Of a stretch of 48,876 bases of DNA, positions 32,552 through 41,657 are shown piece after piece (within the stretch, counting starts at the first letter, position 1; each line of letters starts with the position of its first letter). The notes under the pieces were generated by a model, which was given only the letters and a program-made list of their open reading frames with translations, searched no databases and had not been told where the DNA came from. This DNA is from Synechococcus sp. WH 8020 (lineage in GTDB: Bacteria > Cyanobacteriota > Cyanobacteriia > PCC-6307 > Cyanobiaceae). Both the position numbers and the translations under genes were made by a program. Location: the NCBI RefSeq assembly GCF_001040845.1, contig NZ_CP011941.1, forward strand, positions 1 to 48,876. The letters run 5' to 3'.

Positions 32552-33382
32552 GTGCCGATTGCATTAGGTGTGATTGGTCTGGGCCGGATGGCTCAGGCCC
32601 TCGTGATTCCCTTGATTGAGCAGGAACTGATTCCTGCTGATCAGGTGATTGCAGTTGTGGGCCGACAGGACTCTGTTGCAAGGGTGTCTGCGCGAGTGCC
32701 CTCTGGCCTGAAAGTTGTAGCTGCCAGTGATTCCGCGGCAGAACACGCTTGGGCTGCGTCGGTTCAACTCTTGGCCGTTAAGCCTCAGATGCTCGATGGG
32801 GTCGCTGCCTCGGCGCCACCCCCATTAGAAACGCCTGCATCGGGATCAAGCCTTTTGCTGTCCGTGCTGGCTGGGGTTCCCCTGGTGCGGCTCCAAGCTT
32901 TATTCCCTGGCCGTCTGTGTGTGCGTGCTGTGCCGAATACTCCCTGCTTGGTGGGTCAGGGACTCACCGGTCTGGCTTGGGGGGATGGCATCTCTGATCC
33001 ACAGAAGCAGCAAGTTCGCTCCTTCTTTGAGCCCGTGAGTGAGGTTCTCGAGCTTCCCGAGGAACGGCTCGATACTTTTTTGGCGCTCACTTCGTCCGGT
33101 CCTGCCTACGTGGCCTTAATCGCGGAAGCGATGGCCGATGGTGCTGTTGCCATGGGAATGCCTCGGTCGCAGGCCCATCATTTGGCGCATCGAACTCTCG
33201 CTGGGACCGCCGCCTTATTGCAGGAGCAGGAGCTGCATCCTGGCGAACTTAAAGATATGGTCGCGTCTCCAGGTGGAACCACCATGGCGGCGTTGCGTCA
33301 TCTCGAGAAATCGGGCTTGCGTTCGGCGTTGATTGAAGCCATCGTTGCCGCCACGCAACATGGACGGGGCATGGCGAATTAA
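32552..33382 (+). CDS. proC: Pyrroline-5-carboxylate reductase
   Basis: The last enzyme of proline biosynthesis, reducing pyrroline-5-carboxylate with NAD(P)H. The N-terminal Rossmann motif is LGVIGLGRMAQAL. Further on are AVKPQM, VRAVPNTPCLVGQGLTGLAW, and the C-terminal signature LTSSGPAYVALIAEAMADGA with TLAGTAALL and SPGGTTMAALRHLE. GTG 32552 gives 276 residues, the usual length; the frame continues upstream inside sepF but without homology. It ends with a 4-base convergent overlap with the GT4 gene. Confidence 0.94.
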   Translation: MPIALGVIGLGRMAQALVIPLIEQELIPADQVIAVVGRQDSVARVSARVPSGLKVVAASDSAAEHAWAASVQLLAVKPQMLDGVAASAPPPLETPASGSSLLLSVLAGVPLVRLQALFPGRLCVRAVPNTPCLVGQGLTGLAWGDGISDPQKQQVRSFFEPVSEVLELPEERLDTFLALTSSGPAYVALIAEAMADGAVAMGMPRSQAHHLAHRTLAGTAALLQEQELHPGELKDMVASPGGTTMAALRHLEKSGLRSALIEAIVAATQHGRGMAN

Positions 33383-34575
33383 GCCCTGGCTTCAGCGGCT
33401 AGTGGTTTCTGCTGGATCAGGGTGTCGTAAAGCGCTTCCAGAGCATCGATATTGGACACCATGCGGTAGCGCTCCATGACCCGCTCACGCGCTCGCCGCC
33501 CTAGCTCTTGCGTGAGCAGAGGTTGGTCACGGAGAACGGGCAGCAACGTGCGCAACTGGGTGGTGACCCCTTGCGTGCTGAGCACGATGCCGGCTCCACC
33601 TGCGAGGACTTCTCCGTCAGCACCAGCATCTGTGGCGATGCAGGCGCATTGGCAGGCCATGGCCTCGAGTAGGGCGATCGAGAGGCCCTCCACCAGTGAG
33701 GGCAGCACAAACACCTCAGCGCACTGGAGCAGGGCGATGCGGGTATGGAGATTGGCTTCATAGCCCCACCACAACAGGTCTCCGATCCCATTCCCATACA
33801 CGTTTTGGAGCGTGCTTCGCAGGGGACCGTCACCCACGATGACGAGCCGGCAGCCGGCTGGCTTCACCAGTCGCCAGGCTCGCAATAACGCTTCCACATT
33901 CTTCTCGGTTGCGATCCGCCCCATGTAGAGAAAAATGCGCTGATCACCAAGCCGTGAGCGCACGTCGCGCAGCTCCTTGCTGATCGAGGCGGGATGGCTT
34001 GGAGCGGGAGACCAGCGGTCTGGATCCACGCCATTGGGGATGACGGCAAGGCGGCTTTCGTGAACTCCTAAACGGTTGAGGACTTCCGCCTGAAGATCGG
34101 AAAAGACGATCACTCGGTCGTAGCGGGAGAGAGCAGGCGCGTAGAGCTGGTAGCTGAGCTGTTGTGTGCCTGCTGTGAGGTTGCGCAAGCCTGCATCAAA
34201 CGGTGGATGAAAGGTTGCGACCAGGGGAATGCCCAACGGTTGGCAAAGCTCCGGCAGCCTGAAGTCGAGGGGAGAAAGGGTGAGGCTGGCATGCACGACA
34301 TCGGGCTGCAGCCTCTCCAAGGACTCCCTCAATTCCCTCTGCGCCCTAGGGGAGGGAATGGTGTAAACCTGCGACTTCACCAGATAGGGAAGGCTGACGT
34401 CCGGATCGTGAGCCAGCAATGACGTGTTGCTGCTGGGAGCGCCAGGGTTATCGAAATGGATGAAGCTGGTTTGATGGCCGCGTTTCTTTAAGGCCTCAGT
34501 GGTGCTCAGCCCGTAGGTGACATTGCCGCAGAACGGAGTTTTTTTGCCGAGCCAGGCAATGTGGGCCACTGGCAC
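33379..34575 (-). CDS. Family 4 glycosyltransferase
   Basis: A 398-residue GT-B glycosyltransferase with the Glyco_transf_4 N-domain (AWLGKKTPFCGNVTYGLSTT, HASLTLSPLDF, VATFHPPFDAGLR) and GT4 C-domain (YMGRIATEKNVEALLRAWRL, VIVGDGPLR, then the E-x7-E segment LPSLVEGLSIALLEAMACQC). It transfers a sugar from an NDP-sugar to a lipid, protein or glycan; the acceptor is unknown. The start ATG 34575 is separated from the MFS gene by 22 bp on the same strand. Candidate roles are glycolipid or LPS core synthesis. Confidence 0.88.
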   Translation of the reverse strand: MPVAHIAWLGKKTPFCGNVTYGLSTTEALKKRGHQTSFIHFDNPGAPSSNTSLLAHDPDVSLPYLVKSQVYTIPSPRAQRELRESLERLQPDVVHASLTLSPLDFRLPELCQPLGIPLVATFHPPFDAGLRNLTAGTQQLSYQLYAPALSRYDRVIVFSDLQAEVLNRLGVHESRLAVIPNGVDPDRWSPAPSHPASISKELRDVRSRLGDQRIFLYMGRIATEKNVEALLRAWRLVKPAGCRLVIVGDGPLRSTLQNVYGNGIGDLLWWGYEANLHTRIALLQCAEVFVLPSLVEGLSIALLEAMACQCACIATDAGADGEVLAGGAGIVLSTQGVTTQLRTLLPVLRDQPLLTQELGRRARERVMERYRMVSNIDALEALYDTLIQQKPLAAEARA

Positions 34576-34597
34576 CGTCTCGAAGCCGAGTCTGAAG

Positions 34598-36022
34598 TTA
34601 GCAGCGCTCCCAAGGCCGCTCCCAAAGAGCGGCCGTTAAAGAAAGTGCTGCAAGCACCCAGAGCACAGGGATCAAGCCAATGCTGCTCACCAGGGCACCG
34701 GCGAGAACCAGGGGCAGGCTGAGCGCAATGTTGATCAGGTTGTTCTGTAGTCCGAAGACCCGACCTCGCTGAGACTCTGGGGTGTCCTCCTGAATCGTGG
34801 TCTGAGCCGGAATCGCCACGAGAGCGGCCCCAATTCCGAGGACGCCGCACAAGGTCAAGGTGATGCTGAGATTTCCGCGCAGTTGCCCGAGCATGACCAA
34901 ACACCAGGTGATCGTGCCCAGCCCGGCTGCGGCGAGGCGACGACGGCTAAAACGATGGCCCATTTGTGCCACCAGCACAGCGCCAACCGCCATCCCTAAT
35001 CCGCTCATGGCCAGCAGGGTTCCGAAGCCTGTTGGCCCCAGCCCTTGGATGGCAGACGCCAGGCTGATCGCCAGCACATAAAGCGCGGCTAGCAGGCTGT
35101 AAAGAACCACGAGATGCACCATGGCTCCGCGGACCGATGTCTGCTCTCTAAGCACCTTGATCCCCGCCACGATTTCTTTCCAGACTGAATCGCGGCTGTC
35201 CTTTCTCGGTGGTTCGCGCATCTGGATGGTGCTCAGACTGATGGCCGCCATGCCGTAACAGAACGGCAGAAGCAGAAATTCGCCACCGTTGATGCCCACC
35301 GTTTGAAGCAGGTGGTTGAGTCCTCGCAGGATTGGATCGCCTAGGGCAAAGCCAACGATCGTGGCCCCCATGCTGGTGGCTTGATAAAGGGAGTTGGCGG
35401 CTAGCAGGTGTTCTCTCGGCACCAGCAGTGGGATGGTCGCCTGTTCAGCGGGGGCGAAAAACTGGGTCAGCACCGACTCAAGAAAGGTCATCAGCAGCAG
35501 AGCCCAATATCCCCAGCTCAGCCCGAACCAGTGGGGACCAGGGATCAGGAACAGAGGGGTGCACAGCACGAGCAGTGCCCTCAGTCCATTGGAGGCCACC
35601 ATCACTCTGCGTTTGGGCCAGCGGTCGACCCACACACCGGCAACAGAACCGAGCACCATCGCCGGGATGGTGTTGGCCACATAAATCCCGGTAGCCAGCA
35701 ATGTGATCCGCTGGGCTCGCGTCTCGAAATCCATGCGAATCGCAGAGGCGATTTCAGCAAGCGCCCCATTGCTGTCCGGTGTATTGGTCACCCAGTATTG
35801 GGCGATCAGATACACCATCAACACGATGTAGAACTTGTCCGCGAGTTGGGAGAAGATCTGTCCGACCCACAGGCGACGGAAGCCATCGAGATGGATCACG
35901 GCCTGAAGGCCGCGGCGACCTTCAGGATTGGCGCTCGTGGGCAGGGCCGGGTCCGGGCTGTTTAGGGGGGGACCGCTCACAATGTGTTCATTCGCCGGAT
36001 CATGATCGCCCACCACCGGCAA
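34598..36022 (-). CDS. MFS transporter
   Basis: A 474-residue major facilitator of the MFS_3/MdfA-like efflux type. An unusual hydrophilic N-terminal extension of about 45 residues precedes the first helix (FRRLWVGQIFSQLADKFYIV), the start of the family pattern. The loop 2-3 motif GVWVDRWPKRRVMV (DRxxRR-type) is present, and about twelve membrane segments are seen. Start is TTG 36022; in-frame ATG 35920 lies in the first membrane region. The substrate cannot be deduced. It is downstream of recO by 31 bp, on the same strand, and upstream of the GT4 gene, so these may form one transcript. Confidence 0.85.
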   Translation of the reverse strand: MPVVGDHDPANEHIVSGPPLNSPDPALPTSANPEGRRGLQAVIHLDGFRRLWVGQIFSQLADKFYIVLMVYLIAQYWVTNTPDSNGALAEIASAIRMDFETRAQRITLLATGIYVANTIPAMVLGSVAGVWVDRWPKRRVMVASNGLRALLVLCTPLFLIPGPHWFGLSWGYWALLLMTFLESVLTQFFAPAEQATIPLLVPREHLLAANSLYQATSMGATIVGFALGDPILRGLNHLLQTVGINGGEFLLLPFCYGMAAISLSTIQMREPPRKDSRDSVWKEIVAGIKVLREQTSVRGAMVHLVVLYSLLAALYVLAISLASAIQGLGPTGFGTLLAMSGLGMAVGAVLVAQMGHRFSRRRLAAAGLGTITWCLVMLGQLRGNLSITLTLCGVLGIGAALVAIPAQTTIQEDTPESQRGRVFGLQNNLINIALSLPLVLAGALVSSIGLIPVLWVLAALSLTAALWERPWERC

Positions 36023-36053
36023 TAACGTGAAAACTCCTTGAGTTGTTGGCTGG

Positions 36054-36872
36054 TTAAGCGCTACTGGCGACAGCCTCTCTCACCATGGCAAATGAGCGGA
36101 CGGGCCTTGGCAGATGCACGCGACACCAGCTCTCCAAAAGTGTCAAAAGCCTGAGCCAAACGGGTCGGGGTCCCATCAATCCACCGTCTTGACGTTCCGG
36201 CAGTTCAAGCCGTGTTAATCGCTGGAGCAGGGCGAGTTCGGAGGGGTTGATCTGGATGGCTGCTCCCGCTTGAGAACCAATGGCCAGCCCTTCGTCGGCC
36301 AGGAGGCTGCAACGCCAGTCCCAATTTCCGATCGGTGGAGACAGGGCGGCTCCACTGCGGCAACAGGTTTGGAGAGGCAGGCCATAGCCGCCGAGAGCGA
36401 GCAGATGAACACAGGCCTGAACAAGCGTTGCCAGGGTTCGATCGACACGCTCCCCTTCCGAACGTTTCATTTCTGATTCACGCTGTTTCTGCGCCAGCAG
36501 CTCGAGCCGCTCAAGATGCATCAAGACCGCACTCAGCATTCCGGGTACAGGATCATCGCCAGCGACCAACGAGATCGAGAGCTCAGATAGGGCCTGGGCG
36601 GCTGCCAACGTTTCCAATCTCTGCCCCACGTTGCTGAAATTGTGTTGGACCCGAAGTTGGCGCACCCGAAGTAGGCCGCTGCGTCCTCCTACCTGCAGCT
36701 CCAGAGTGGTGAGAGGAACCGCCGCCGCCAGGCTGCTGCGGGGTTTACGGGCCCCTGGCACGGCTAGGCGAATCAGGCCAACGTCATCACTGAGCAGGGT
36801 CAGTAACCTGTCGTGCTCCCCAAGGGGACCCACCTTCAAAGCCAACCCTTTGATCCGCCGTTCCGGGCTCAT
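36054..36872 (-). CDS. recO: DNA repair protein RecO
   Basis: A recombination mediator that loads RecA on SSB-coated ssDNA. The N-terminal OB-fold begins MSPERRIKGLALKVGPLGEH, then DRLLTLLSDDVGLIRLAVPG, and the helical C-domain follows (about 272 residues). The usual zinc-binding cysteines are reduced to LQTCCRSGAALSPP. I start it at ATG 36872, since the larger upstream frame lies inside deoC and has no homology. The start overlaps the deoC stop by 4 bp (ATGA). It is the third gene of lrtA-deoC-recO. Confidence 0.9.
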   Translation of the reverse strand: MSPERRIKGLALKVGPLGEHDRLLTLLSDDVGLIRLAVPGARKPRSSLAAAVPLTTLELQVGGRSGLLRVRQLRVQHNFSNVGQRLETLAAAQALSELSISLVAGDDPVPGMLSAVLMHLERLELLAQKQRESEMKRSEGERVDRTLATLVQACVHLLALGGYGLPLQTCCRSGAALSPPIGNWDWRCSLLADEGLAIGSQAGAAIQINPSELALLQRLTRLELPERQDGGLMGPRPVWLRLLTLLESWCRVHLPRPVRSFAMVREAVASSA

Positions 36873-37549
36873 TGAGGATGCCGGAGGGCCTGAATTAAAG
36901 CTGGGCCATGGCTGGTTCCCAGGGCCGTTGCGCCCTCTTCGACAAGGTCCAACGCCATGTCTAGCCGTTGAATCCCTCCGGCCGCCTTGATCGCGCAATT
37001 TCCCCGCGCCAGCTCTTTGAGCTTGCGCACCTGCACCGGAGTGGTGGCGGGTCCAAATCCGTTGCCGGCTTGCAAGCACGCAGCACCGGCATCGATGGCG
37101 GCTTCTACGGCCAAGCTCAGGCCCGCTGGCTGCAAGCGGTTCACATCCAAAATCACCGTCACGGGTAGGCCGAGATCGCAGATCTGCGCGAGTTCTTCTG
37201 CATAGGTTTCCGACCGCCCCGCGGTGATGGCAGCGAGATTGGGCACCACATCGAGGGCATCAGCCCCGCGGGCTGCGGCCCATTCCGCTTGCGCCCGTTT
37301 GAGCTCTGCTGGAATGGTTCCGAAGGGGAAGTCCACCACGGCAAACAAGCGAAGACGACCGCTTGGTCCGATGCGGTTTCGAACCGCCTCTAGGTGGCAG
37401 AGGCTGGTGCAAAGCCCCCCGAATCCGAGCAGCCTGCCCGCATCACAGAGGTTGTGCAGGGCCTCCTCTTCCAACAAAGGATCTAAGACGGCTTGATGGA
37501 TTAAGGGCGGGAGCTCCGGAAGCTCCCGCCGACGCGGCGAAGCGGTCAT
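36869..37549 (-). CDS. deoC: Deoxyribose-phosphate aldolase-like protein lacking the Schiff-base lysine
   Basis: A 226-residue TIM-barrel protein of the DeoC/LacD aldolase family. LGFGGLCTSLCHLEAV, VDFPFGTIPAELKRAQAEWA, ARGADALDVVPNL and the C-terminal AIKAAGGIQRLDMALDLVEE are typical. In the active enzyme a Lys in VKTSTGF forms the Schiff base with the substrate; here the segment reads LQAGNGFGPATT, with Gln in its place, while the second lysine (IKAAGG) is kept. So the classical aldolase reaction is doubtful. It overlaps the recO start and lies 22 bp after lrtA. Confidence 0.85.
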   Translation of the reverse strand: MTASPRRRELPELPPLIHQAVLDPLLEEEALHNLCDAGRLLGFGGLCTSLCHLEAVRNRIGPSGRLRLFAVVDFPFGTIPAELKRAQAEWAAARGADALDVVPNLAAITAGRSETYAEELAQICDLGLPVTVILDVNRLQPAGLSLAVEAAIDAGAACLQAGNGFGPATTPVQVRKLKELARGNCAIKAAGGIQRLDMALDLVEEGATALGTSHGPALIQALRHPQ

Positions 37550-37571
37550 CGTTGTGGGGCAAGCACTGCCT

Positions 37572-38147
37572 TTAGTTCCGCGCTTGAATCACGCCAAAGC
37601 CACCGTGATTGCGGTGATAAATCACCTGAAGTTCACCGCTTTCTTTGTCTCGAAACAGATAGAAGTCGTGGTCGATCAGTTCCAGTTGATGGCGTGCCTC
37701 TTCGAGGCTCATCGCTGGCATGGCGAAATATTTGCGCCGAACGCCCGGGCTGGGGAGCTGCGCTTCTTTGCCTTCGAGCAGGGAGTCTTCTGTGGGCCGT
37801 TCCGTCAGGAGGACGTCATTCGCTGCTGTTGGGGTGGTCCGATGGCCATGGTCGCTGTGGCGTTCCTTGAACCGTCGCAGTTGGCGCGCCAGTTTGCTTG
37901 CGACCAGATCGATGCTGGCGTAAAGGTTTTCGCTTCTCTCTTGGGCGCGAATCACCGTGCCATTGGCGAACACCGTGACTTCGGCGGTTTGTTGCGGAAC
38001 CCTTGGGTTGCGTGCAACTGACAGATGCACATCCGCTTCCTTAACGAGGTCGTCGAAGTGGTGGATGGCCCGTTCCAGTTTTGTTTCGGTGTATTCCCGG
38101 AGTGCGGGCGTCACATCCAAATTGCGACCATGGATCAGAAGCTTCAT
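37572..38147 (-). CDS. lrtA: Long-form ribosome hibernation promoting factor (LrtA)
   Basis: A 191-residue protein that binds the 30S subunit and, in long form, drives 100S ribosome dimers in the dark or starvation; in cyanobacteria it is the light-repressed protein LrtA. The N-terminal HPF domain ([48 protein letters not shown]) is joined by a variable linker to the C-terminal dimerisation domain ([40 protein letters not shown]). Start is ATG 38147, with lipB divergent. It leads the lrtA-deoC-recO unit. Confidence 0.93.
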   Translation of the reverse strand: MKLLIHGRNLDVTPALREYTETKLERAIHHFDDLVKEADVHLSVARNPRVPQQTAEVTVFANGTVIRAQERSENLYASIDLVASKLARQLRRFKERHSDHGHRTTPTAANDVLLTERPTEDSLLEGKEAQLPSPGVRRKYFAMPAMSLEEARHQLELIDHDFYLFRDKESGELQVIYHRNHGGFGVIQARN

Positions 38148-38242
38148 GGCGTTCCCCTTTGCCTGGTTCTACCGGCAACTTACTAACTGCCTCAGACCCA
38201 GGAAAGCGGTCTGCGGCATTTCTTTTTGAGCCGGTTGCACCT

Positions 38243-38881
38243 GTGCCGTTCTCTCAGGCCTGGGAGTGGCAACGGGGATGGCAGAAGTGCTTACTGGCTG
38301 AGGACGGCTCAGACAGGGAAGCGGTTTGGCTTCTTCAGCATCCGTCTTGCTTCACCCTTGGTCGCGGAGCGACGGAAGATCACTTGCGCTTTGATCCCGA
38401 GAATGCGCCAGCTCCCCTGCATCGCATCGACCGGGGAGGGGATGTCACCCACCACGCCCCCGGGCAGTTGGTGGCCTATCCGGTGTTGGACCTTCGCCGG
38501 CGTGAACCAGACCTTCATTGGTACATGCGCCAGCTCGAACAGGTGGTGATCGATGTGTTGGCGGCATTGGATTTGAAGGGCCAACGCATCCCAGGCCTGA
38601 CGGGGGTTTGGCTGGAGGGGCGAAAAGTAGCGGCCATCGGGGTGGGATGTCGTCGTTGGATCACTCAGCACGGCCTTGCTCTCAACGTGTCGTGCGCCAT
38701 GGACGGGTTTGCGCATGTTGTGCCATGTGGAATTTCTGATCGTCCTGTGGATCGTTTGCAGCGCTGGATTCCTGGGATCACGCCTGCGGTTGTGCAGCCA
38801 CTCCTGCGGGATGCACTGGCCCAGCGCCTGTCAATCAGCTGGTGCGACCTTGCTGGTCTTGATTCTGGGTGGTACTCCTAG
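38243..38881 (+). CDS. lipB: Octanoyl-ACP:protein octanoyltransferase (LipB)
   Basis: Transfers octanoate from acyl-ACP to lipoyl domains as the first step of lipoate synthesis. The core is clear: [58 protein letters not shown] with the catalytic Lys, [10 protein letters not shown]-type segment [22 protein letters not shown]. The start is uncertain. GTG 38243 gives MPFSQAWEW, but relatives have a strand before this (FLFEPVAP), which is in frame upstream without ATG; the next candidate is TTG 38159, only 11 bp from the divergent lrtA start. One of the two is used or the start is non-canonical. Confidence 0.9.
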   Translation: MPFSQAWEWQRGWQKCLLAEDGSDREAVWLLQHPSCFTLGRGATEDHLRFDPENAPAPLHRIDRGGDVTHHAPGQLVAYPVLDLRRREPDLHWYMRQLEQVVIDVLAALDLKGQRIPGLTGVWLEGRKVAAIGVGCRRWITQHGLALNVSCAMDGFAHVVPCGISDRPVDRLQRWIPGITPAVVQPLLRDALAQRLSISWCDLAGLDSGWYS

Positions 38882-38902
38882 GCGCAAGCTGAAAACAACG
38901 TT

Positions 38903-40852
38903 GTGGGTTCGTGTGCACAGGCCAGCTGGCGACCAACGCCTTGGGAGTTGAAATCACTCGCCCGTCAGCAGCATGTGCAAGGTCTGGGGAGAGTGGATCA
39001 GCTCTGGCCCTGGCTTGAGCAACGTCATGGTGCTCTCATGGCTGTGGATGCTCCCCATGCGGCTCATCCGGAGCATTTCACCTATCAGGAGTTGTCGCAA
39101 CGGATCACGACAGCGGCTGCAGGGTTCCGTTCCTTGGGGATTGGTGAAGGCGATGTGGTGGGACTGTTTGCAGAAAACAGTCCCCGCTGGCTGATGGCAG
39201 ATCAAGGTTTGATGCGCACAGGTGCGGCCGATGCGGTGCGTGGCTCCTCAGCCCCCGTCGAGGAGCTGCGTTACATCCTTGAAGATGCCAAGGCCGTTGC
39301 CCTGGTGGTTCAAAACGCGGACCTTTGGCAACGGCTCCAATTGCCTGCGCAGCTGCGCAGCCAGCTGCGCTTTGTTCTGCAGCTTGAGGGTGATGCTGTG
39401 GATCCAGACGTGATCTCTTGGACTGATCTTTTGGCGGCTGGCGCCGAGCAACAGGCTCCGGATCCAGATCTTGGTCGAGATGCTGCCAGCGCTGCTAGCA
39501 CCACAGCCACCATCCTTTACACCTCAGGCACCACCGGTCAGCCGAAGGGCGTTCCCCTCAGCCACGCCAACCTGCTGCATCAGATGCGCAGCTTGAGTTG
39601 CGTTGCTCGGCCGGAACCTGGCGCACCCGTGCTCAGCGTGTTGCCGATCTGGCATGCCTATGAACGTAGTGCGGAGTATTACTTCTTCTCCTGCGCCTGT
39701 TCGCAGAGTTACACCACGATTAAACAGCTCAAACGTGATTTGCCCAGGGTGAAGCCTGTGGTGATGGTCACGGTGCCGCGCCTGTGGGAGGCGGTGCAAG
39801 CCGGGTTTGAAGATGTCCTCAAAACATTCCCTGCATCCAGGCAGAGCCTTTTGCGCGCGGCACTCGCGAATAGCAGTGCCTATTGCTTGGCAAGGCGTCA
39901 GCGTCGCAACCTGATGTTGATGCCCTTGGGTCGCCGTCAGCGCTTGATGGCAGGCCTGAAATCCGCCGGGCGCTGGCCCGCCCATGCCCTGGCGTCCAAG
40001 CTGATCTGGCCAAAGCTGAGGTTGCAACTCAGTGGGGGACAGCTGCGCTTCCCCATCAATGGAGGAGGAGCGATCGCACCTCATGTGGATTCCTTCTTTG
40101 AGGCGGTGGGGATCGAGTTGCTAGTGGGCTATGGCCTCACCGAAACCAGTCCGGTGGTGAGTTGCCGGCGTCCATGGCGCAACATTCGTGGAAGTTCAGG
40201 GCAGCCAATGCCTCAGACTGAATTCAGGATTGTGGATCCTGAATCCCGAGCTCCTCTCAGTTTTAGGGAACGTGGTTTGGTGCTTGTGCGTGGACCTCAG
40301 GTCATGCAGGGATACTTGGGGAAACCTGGAGCCACTGCAAAAGTTCTGGATGTTGATGGATGGTTCGACACCGGCGATTTGGGAATGCTTCTTCCAGATG
40401 GCTCTGTGGTGTTAACGGGCAGAGCGAAAGACACCATTGTTTTAAGCAGCGGTGAAAATATTGAGCCAGGGCCTCTGGAAGCCCATCTGCTGATGAATCC
40501 AGTAGTTGAACAAGTCTTACTTGTTGGCCAAGATCAGAAGCAACTTGCTGCTTTGGTAGTTCCGAATCAAAACGGTTTAATGCAGTTTGCCAAAGACAAA
40601 GGAGTAGAAGGTTTCGATTCTTGGTCCAGATTGCCGCCACAAGATCAAACAAATTTGCTAGATCTTGCCAAGAAAGATTTTAATCTTGACCTTCAATCGC
40701 GCTCGGGATCCAGGTCCGACGAAAGGATTTGTGGTGTTGCATTTGTTGAGCCTTTTACGATTGAAAATGGTTTATTGACTCAAACCCTGAAGCAAAAAAG
40801 AAATGAGATTTGTATCAGAGACGCGAATGCTATAGAGAGTATTTACAGTTAG
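38903..40852 (+). CDS. aas: Acyl-ACP/acyl-CoA synthetase (AMP-forming)
   Basis: A 649-residue adenylate-forming enzyme that recycles free fatty acids into acyl-ACP in cyanobacteria (Slr1609 type). P-loop TILYTSGTTGQPKGVPLSHA, INGGGAIAPHVDSFF, LLVGYGLTETSPVVSCRRP, WFDTGDLGMLLPDGS and the C-terminal hinge and lysine domain (KDTIVLSSGENIEPGPLEAH) are present. The start is GTG 38903. The 3' fifth of the gene is much richer in A and T than the body: my counts give 37 of 60 GC at 39901-39960 and 25 of 60 at 40501-40560. This suggests recombination or amelioration at the island border. Confidence 0.92.
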   Translation: MGSCAQASWRPTPWELKSLARQQHVQGLGRVDQLWPWLEQRHGALMAVDAPHAAHPEHFTYQELSQRITTAAAGFRSLGIGEGDVVGLFAENSPRWLMADQGLMRTGAADAVRGSSAPVEELRYILEDAKAVALVVQNADLWQRLQLPAQLRSQLRFVLQLEGDAVDPDVISWTDLLAAGAEQQAPDPDLGRDAASAASTTATILYTSGTTGQPKGVPLSHANLLHQMRSLSCVARPEPGAPVLSVLPIWHAYERSAEYYFFSCACSQSYTTIKQLKRDLPRVKPVVMVTVPRLWEAVQAGFEDVLKTFPASRQSLLRAALANSSAYCLARRQRRNLMLMPLGRRQRLMAGLKSAGRWPAHALASKLIWPKLRLQLSGGQLRFPINGGGAIAPHVDSFFEAVGIELLVGYGLTETSPVVSCRRPWRNIRGSSGQPMPQTEFRIVDPESRAPLSFRERGLVLVRGPQVMQGYLGKPGATAKVLDVDGWFDTGDLGMLLPDGSVVLTGRAKDTIVLSSGENIEPGPLEAHLLMNPVVEQVLLVGQDQKQLAALVVPNQNGLMQFAKDKGVEGFDSWSRLPPQDQTNLLDLAKKDFNLDLQSRSGSRSDERICGVAFVEPFTIENGLLTQTLKQKRNEICIRDANAIESIYS

Positions 40853-40873
40853 AGGCTCAGTTTTCTTGTTAAT

Positions 40874-41404
40874 CTAGAAGCCGAAATTGCCGCTGAATCC
40901 TGATCCTGATGAAAATGCTGCTGAGTTAGATGTAGTGCTAAAGTCTTCAATCGTCTCAACAAAAGTCTCCTCCACTGTCTTTTGATGCATATTGATATTT
41001 TGTTCGTTAATGGTCATTGTTGCTGTCATTGCAAAACCATCTTCAGTGATTATTTCGCTATTTGTCATTCCAGCAAGTTCGCCTTCTTTGGTGATACCTA
41101 ACTTCAGTTTTTCCTTTGACGTAGTGTCTCCTGGACGCAGTTGTTCAAGATTTTGAATCATCAATTCGGTGACTGGGCCATCAATCCCTTCGTCTGACAT
41201 CGTAAAAGTCACTACTTGACTATCCATTTGGCCATCCATCTCCATTATCCTGCCTTCCTTGTTAGTTATATGCTCTCTGCCATTAGATACTCTGTTTTGT
41301 CCTGACATATTGTTTCTGCTAAGCATCCTCATCTGAGCAACGGACGAAAGAGGTGATGCAAAAATAATCACAAGACTGAGAAAAGCTAGATTGAAATGCT
41401 TCAT
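40874..41404 (-). CDS. Secreted protein B1 (left cassette), unknown function
   Basis: A 176-residue exported protein. The signal peptide (MKHFNLAFLSLVIIFASPLS, then SVA before QM) is clear. The mature part is acidic, Met- and Thr-rich, without cysteine, with TNKEGRIMEMDGQMDSQVVT, TELMIQNLEQL and TATMTINEQNINMHQ. The C-terminus is Ser/Gly/Phe rich and ends in GFSGNFGF. It is a clear but diverged paralogue of B2 (43999-44535): both have PLSS(V/L)AQM, GRE, a TMS/TMSxxG core and TATMTI/TATMTM. It lies 42 bp downstream of RHH-c1. No known family recognised; a surface or matrix protein is a guess. Confidence 0.8.
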   Translation of the reverse strand: MKHFNLAFLSLVIIFASPLSSVAQMRMLSRNNMSGQNRVSNGREHITNKEGRIMEMDGQMDSQVVTFTMSDEGIDGPVTELMIQNLEQLRPGDTTSKEKLKLGITKEGELAGMTNSEIITEDGFAMTATMTINEQNINMHQKTVEETFVETIEDFSTTSNSAAFSSGSGFSGNFGF

Positions 41405-41446
41405 TGTTCGGTGACGAGTGGATTTCTTTGTGCAAAATTTTGGTCG

Positions 41447-41623
41447 CTAGTATTGATCTTGTGGTTCTTGTTTTTCCACCTCTTTCAAAATAATGCTGAC
41501 AATGTAGTCTTTCATGCTCTGGTCAGCATTAAGAGCATGAACCTTGATGCTTTTGTGAACATCTTTTGAAACTAGGATTGATAGTCTCTTTAGGTTGCTA
41601 GGAGTGTCATTAATTTGATCCAT
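41447..41623 (-). CDS. Ribbon-helix-helix protein c1 (left cassette)
   Basis: A small DNA-binding protein of CopG/Arc type. From ATG 41623 it is 58 residues: a basic beta-strand LKRLSILVSKDVHKSIKVHA followed by two helices (LNADQSMKDYIVSIILKEVE). This start aligns residue by residue with RHH-c2 at 44755; an ATG 14 codons upstream (41665) overlaps the A1 stop and lacks a counterpart. It lies between secreted genes A1 and B1. RHH proteins usually dimerise and repress their own operon, so autoregulation is likely, but no target is proven. Confidence 0.8.
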   Translation of the reverse strand: MDQINDTPSNLKRLSILVSKDVHKSIKVHALNADQSMKDYIVSIILKEVEKQEPQDQY

Positions 41624-41657
41624 TGATTTGGTAAAAGGAAAGGGGAAAATTTTAAGC

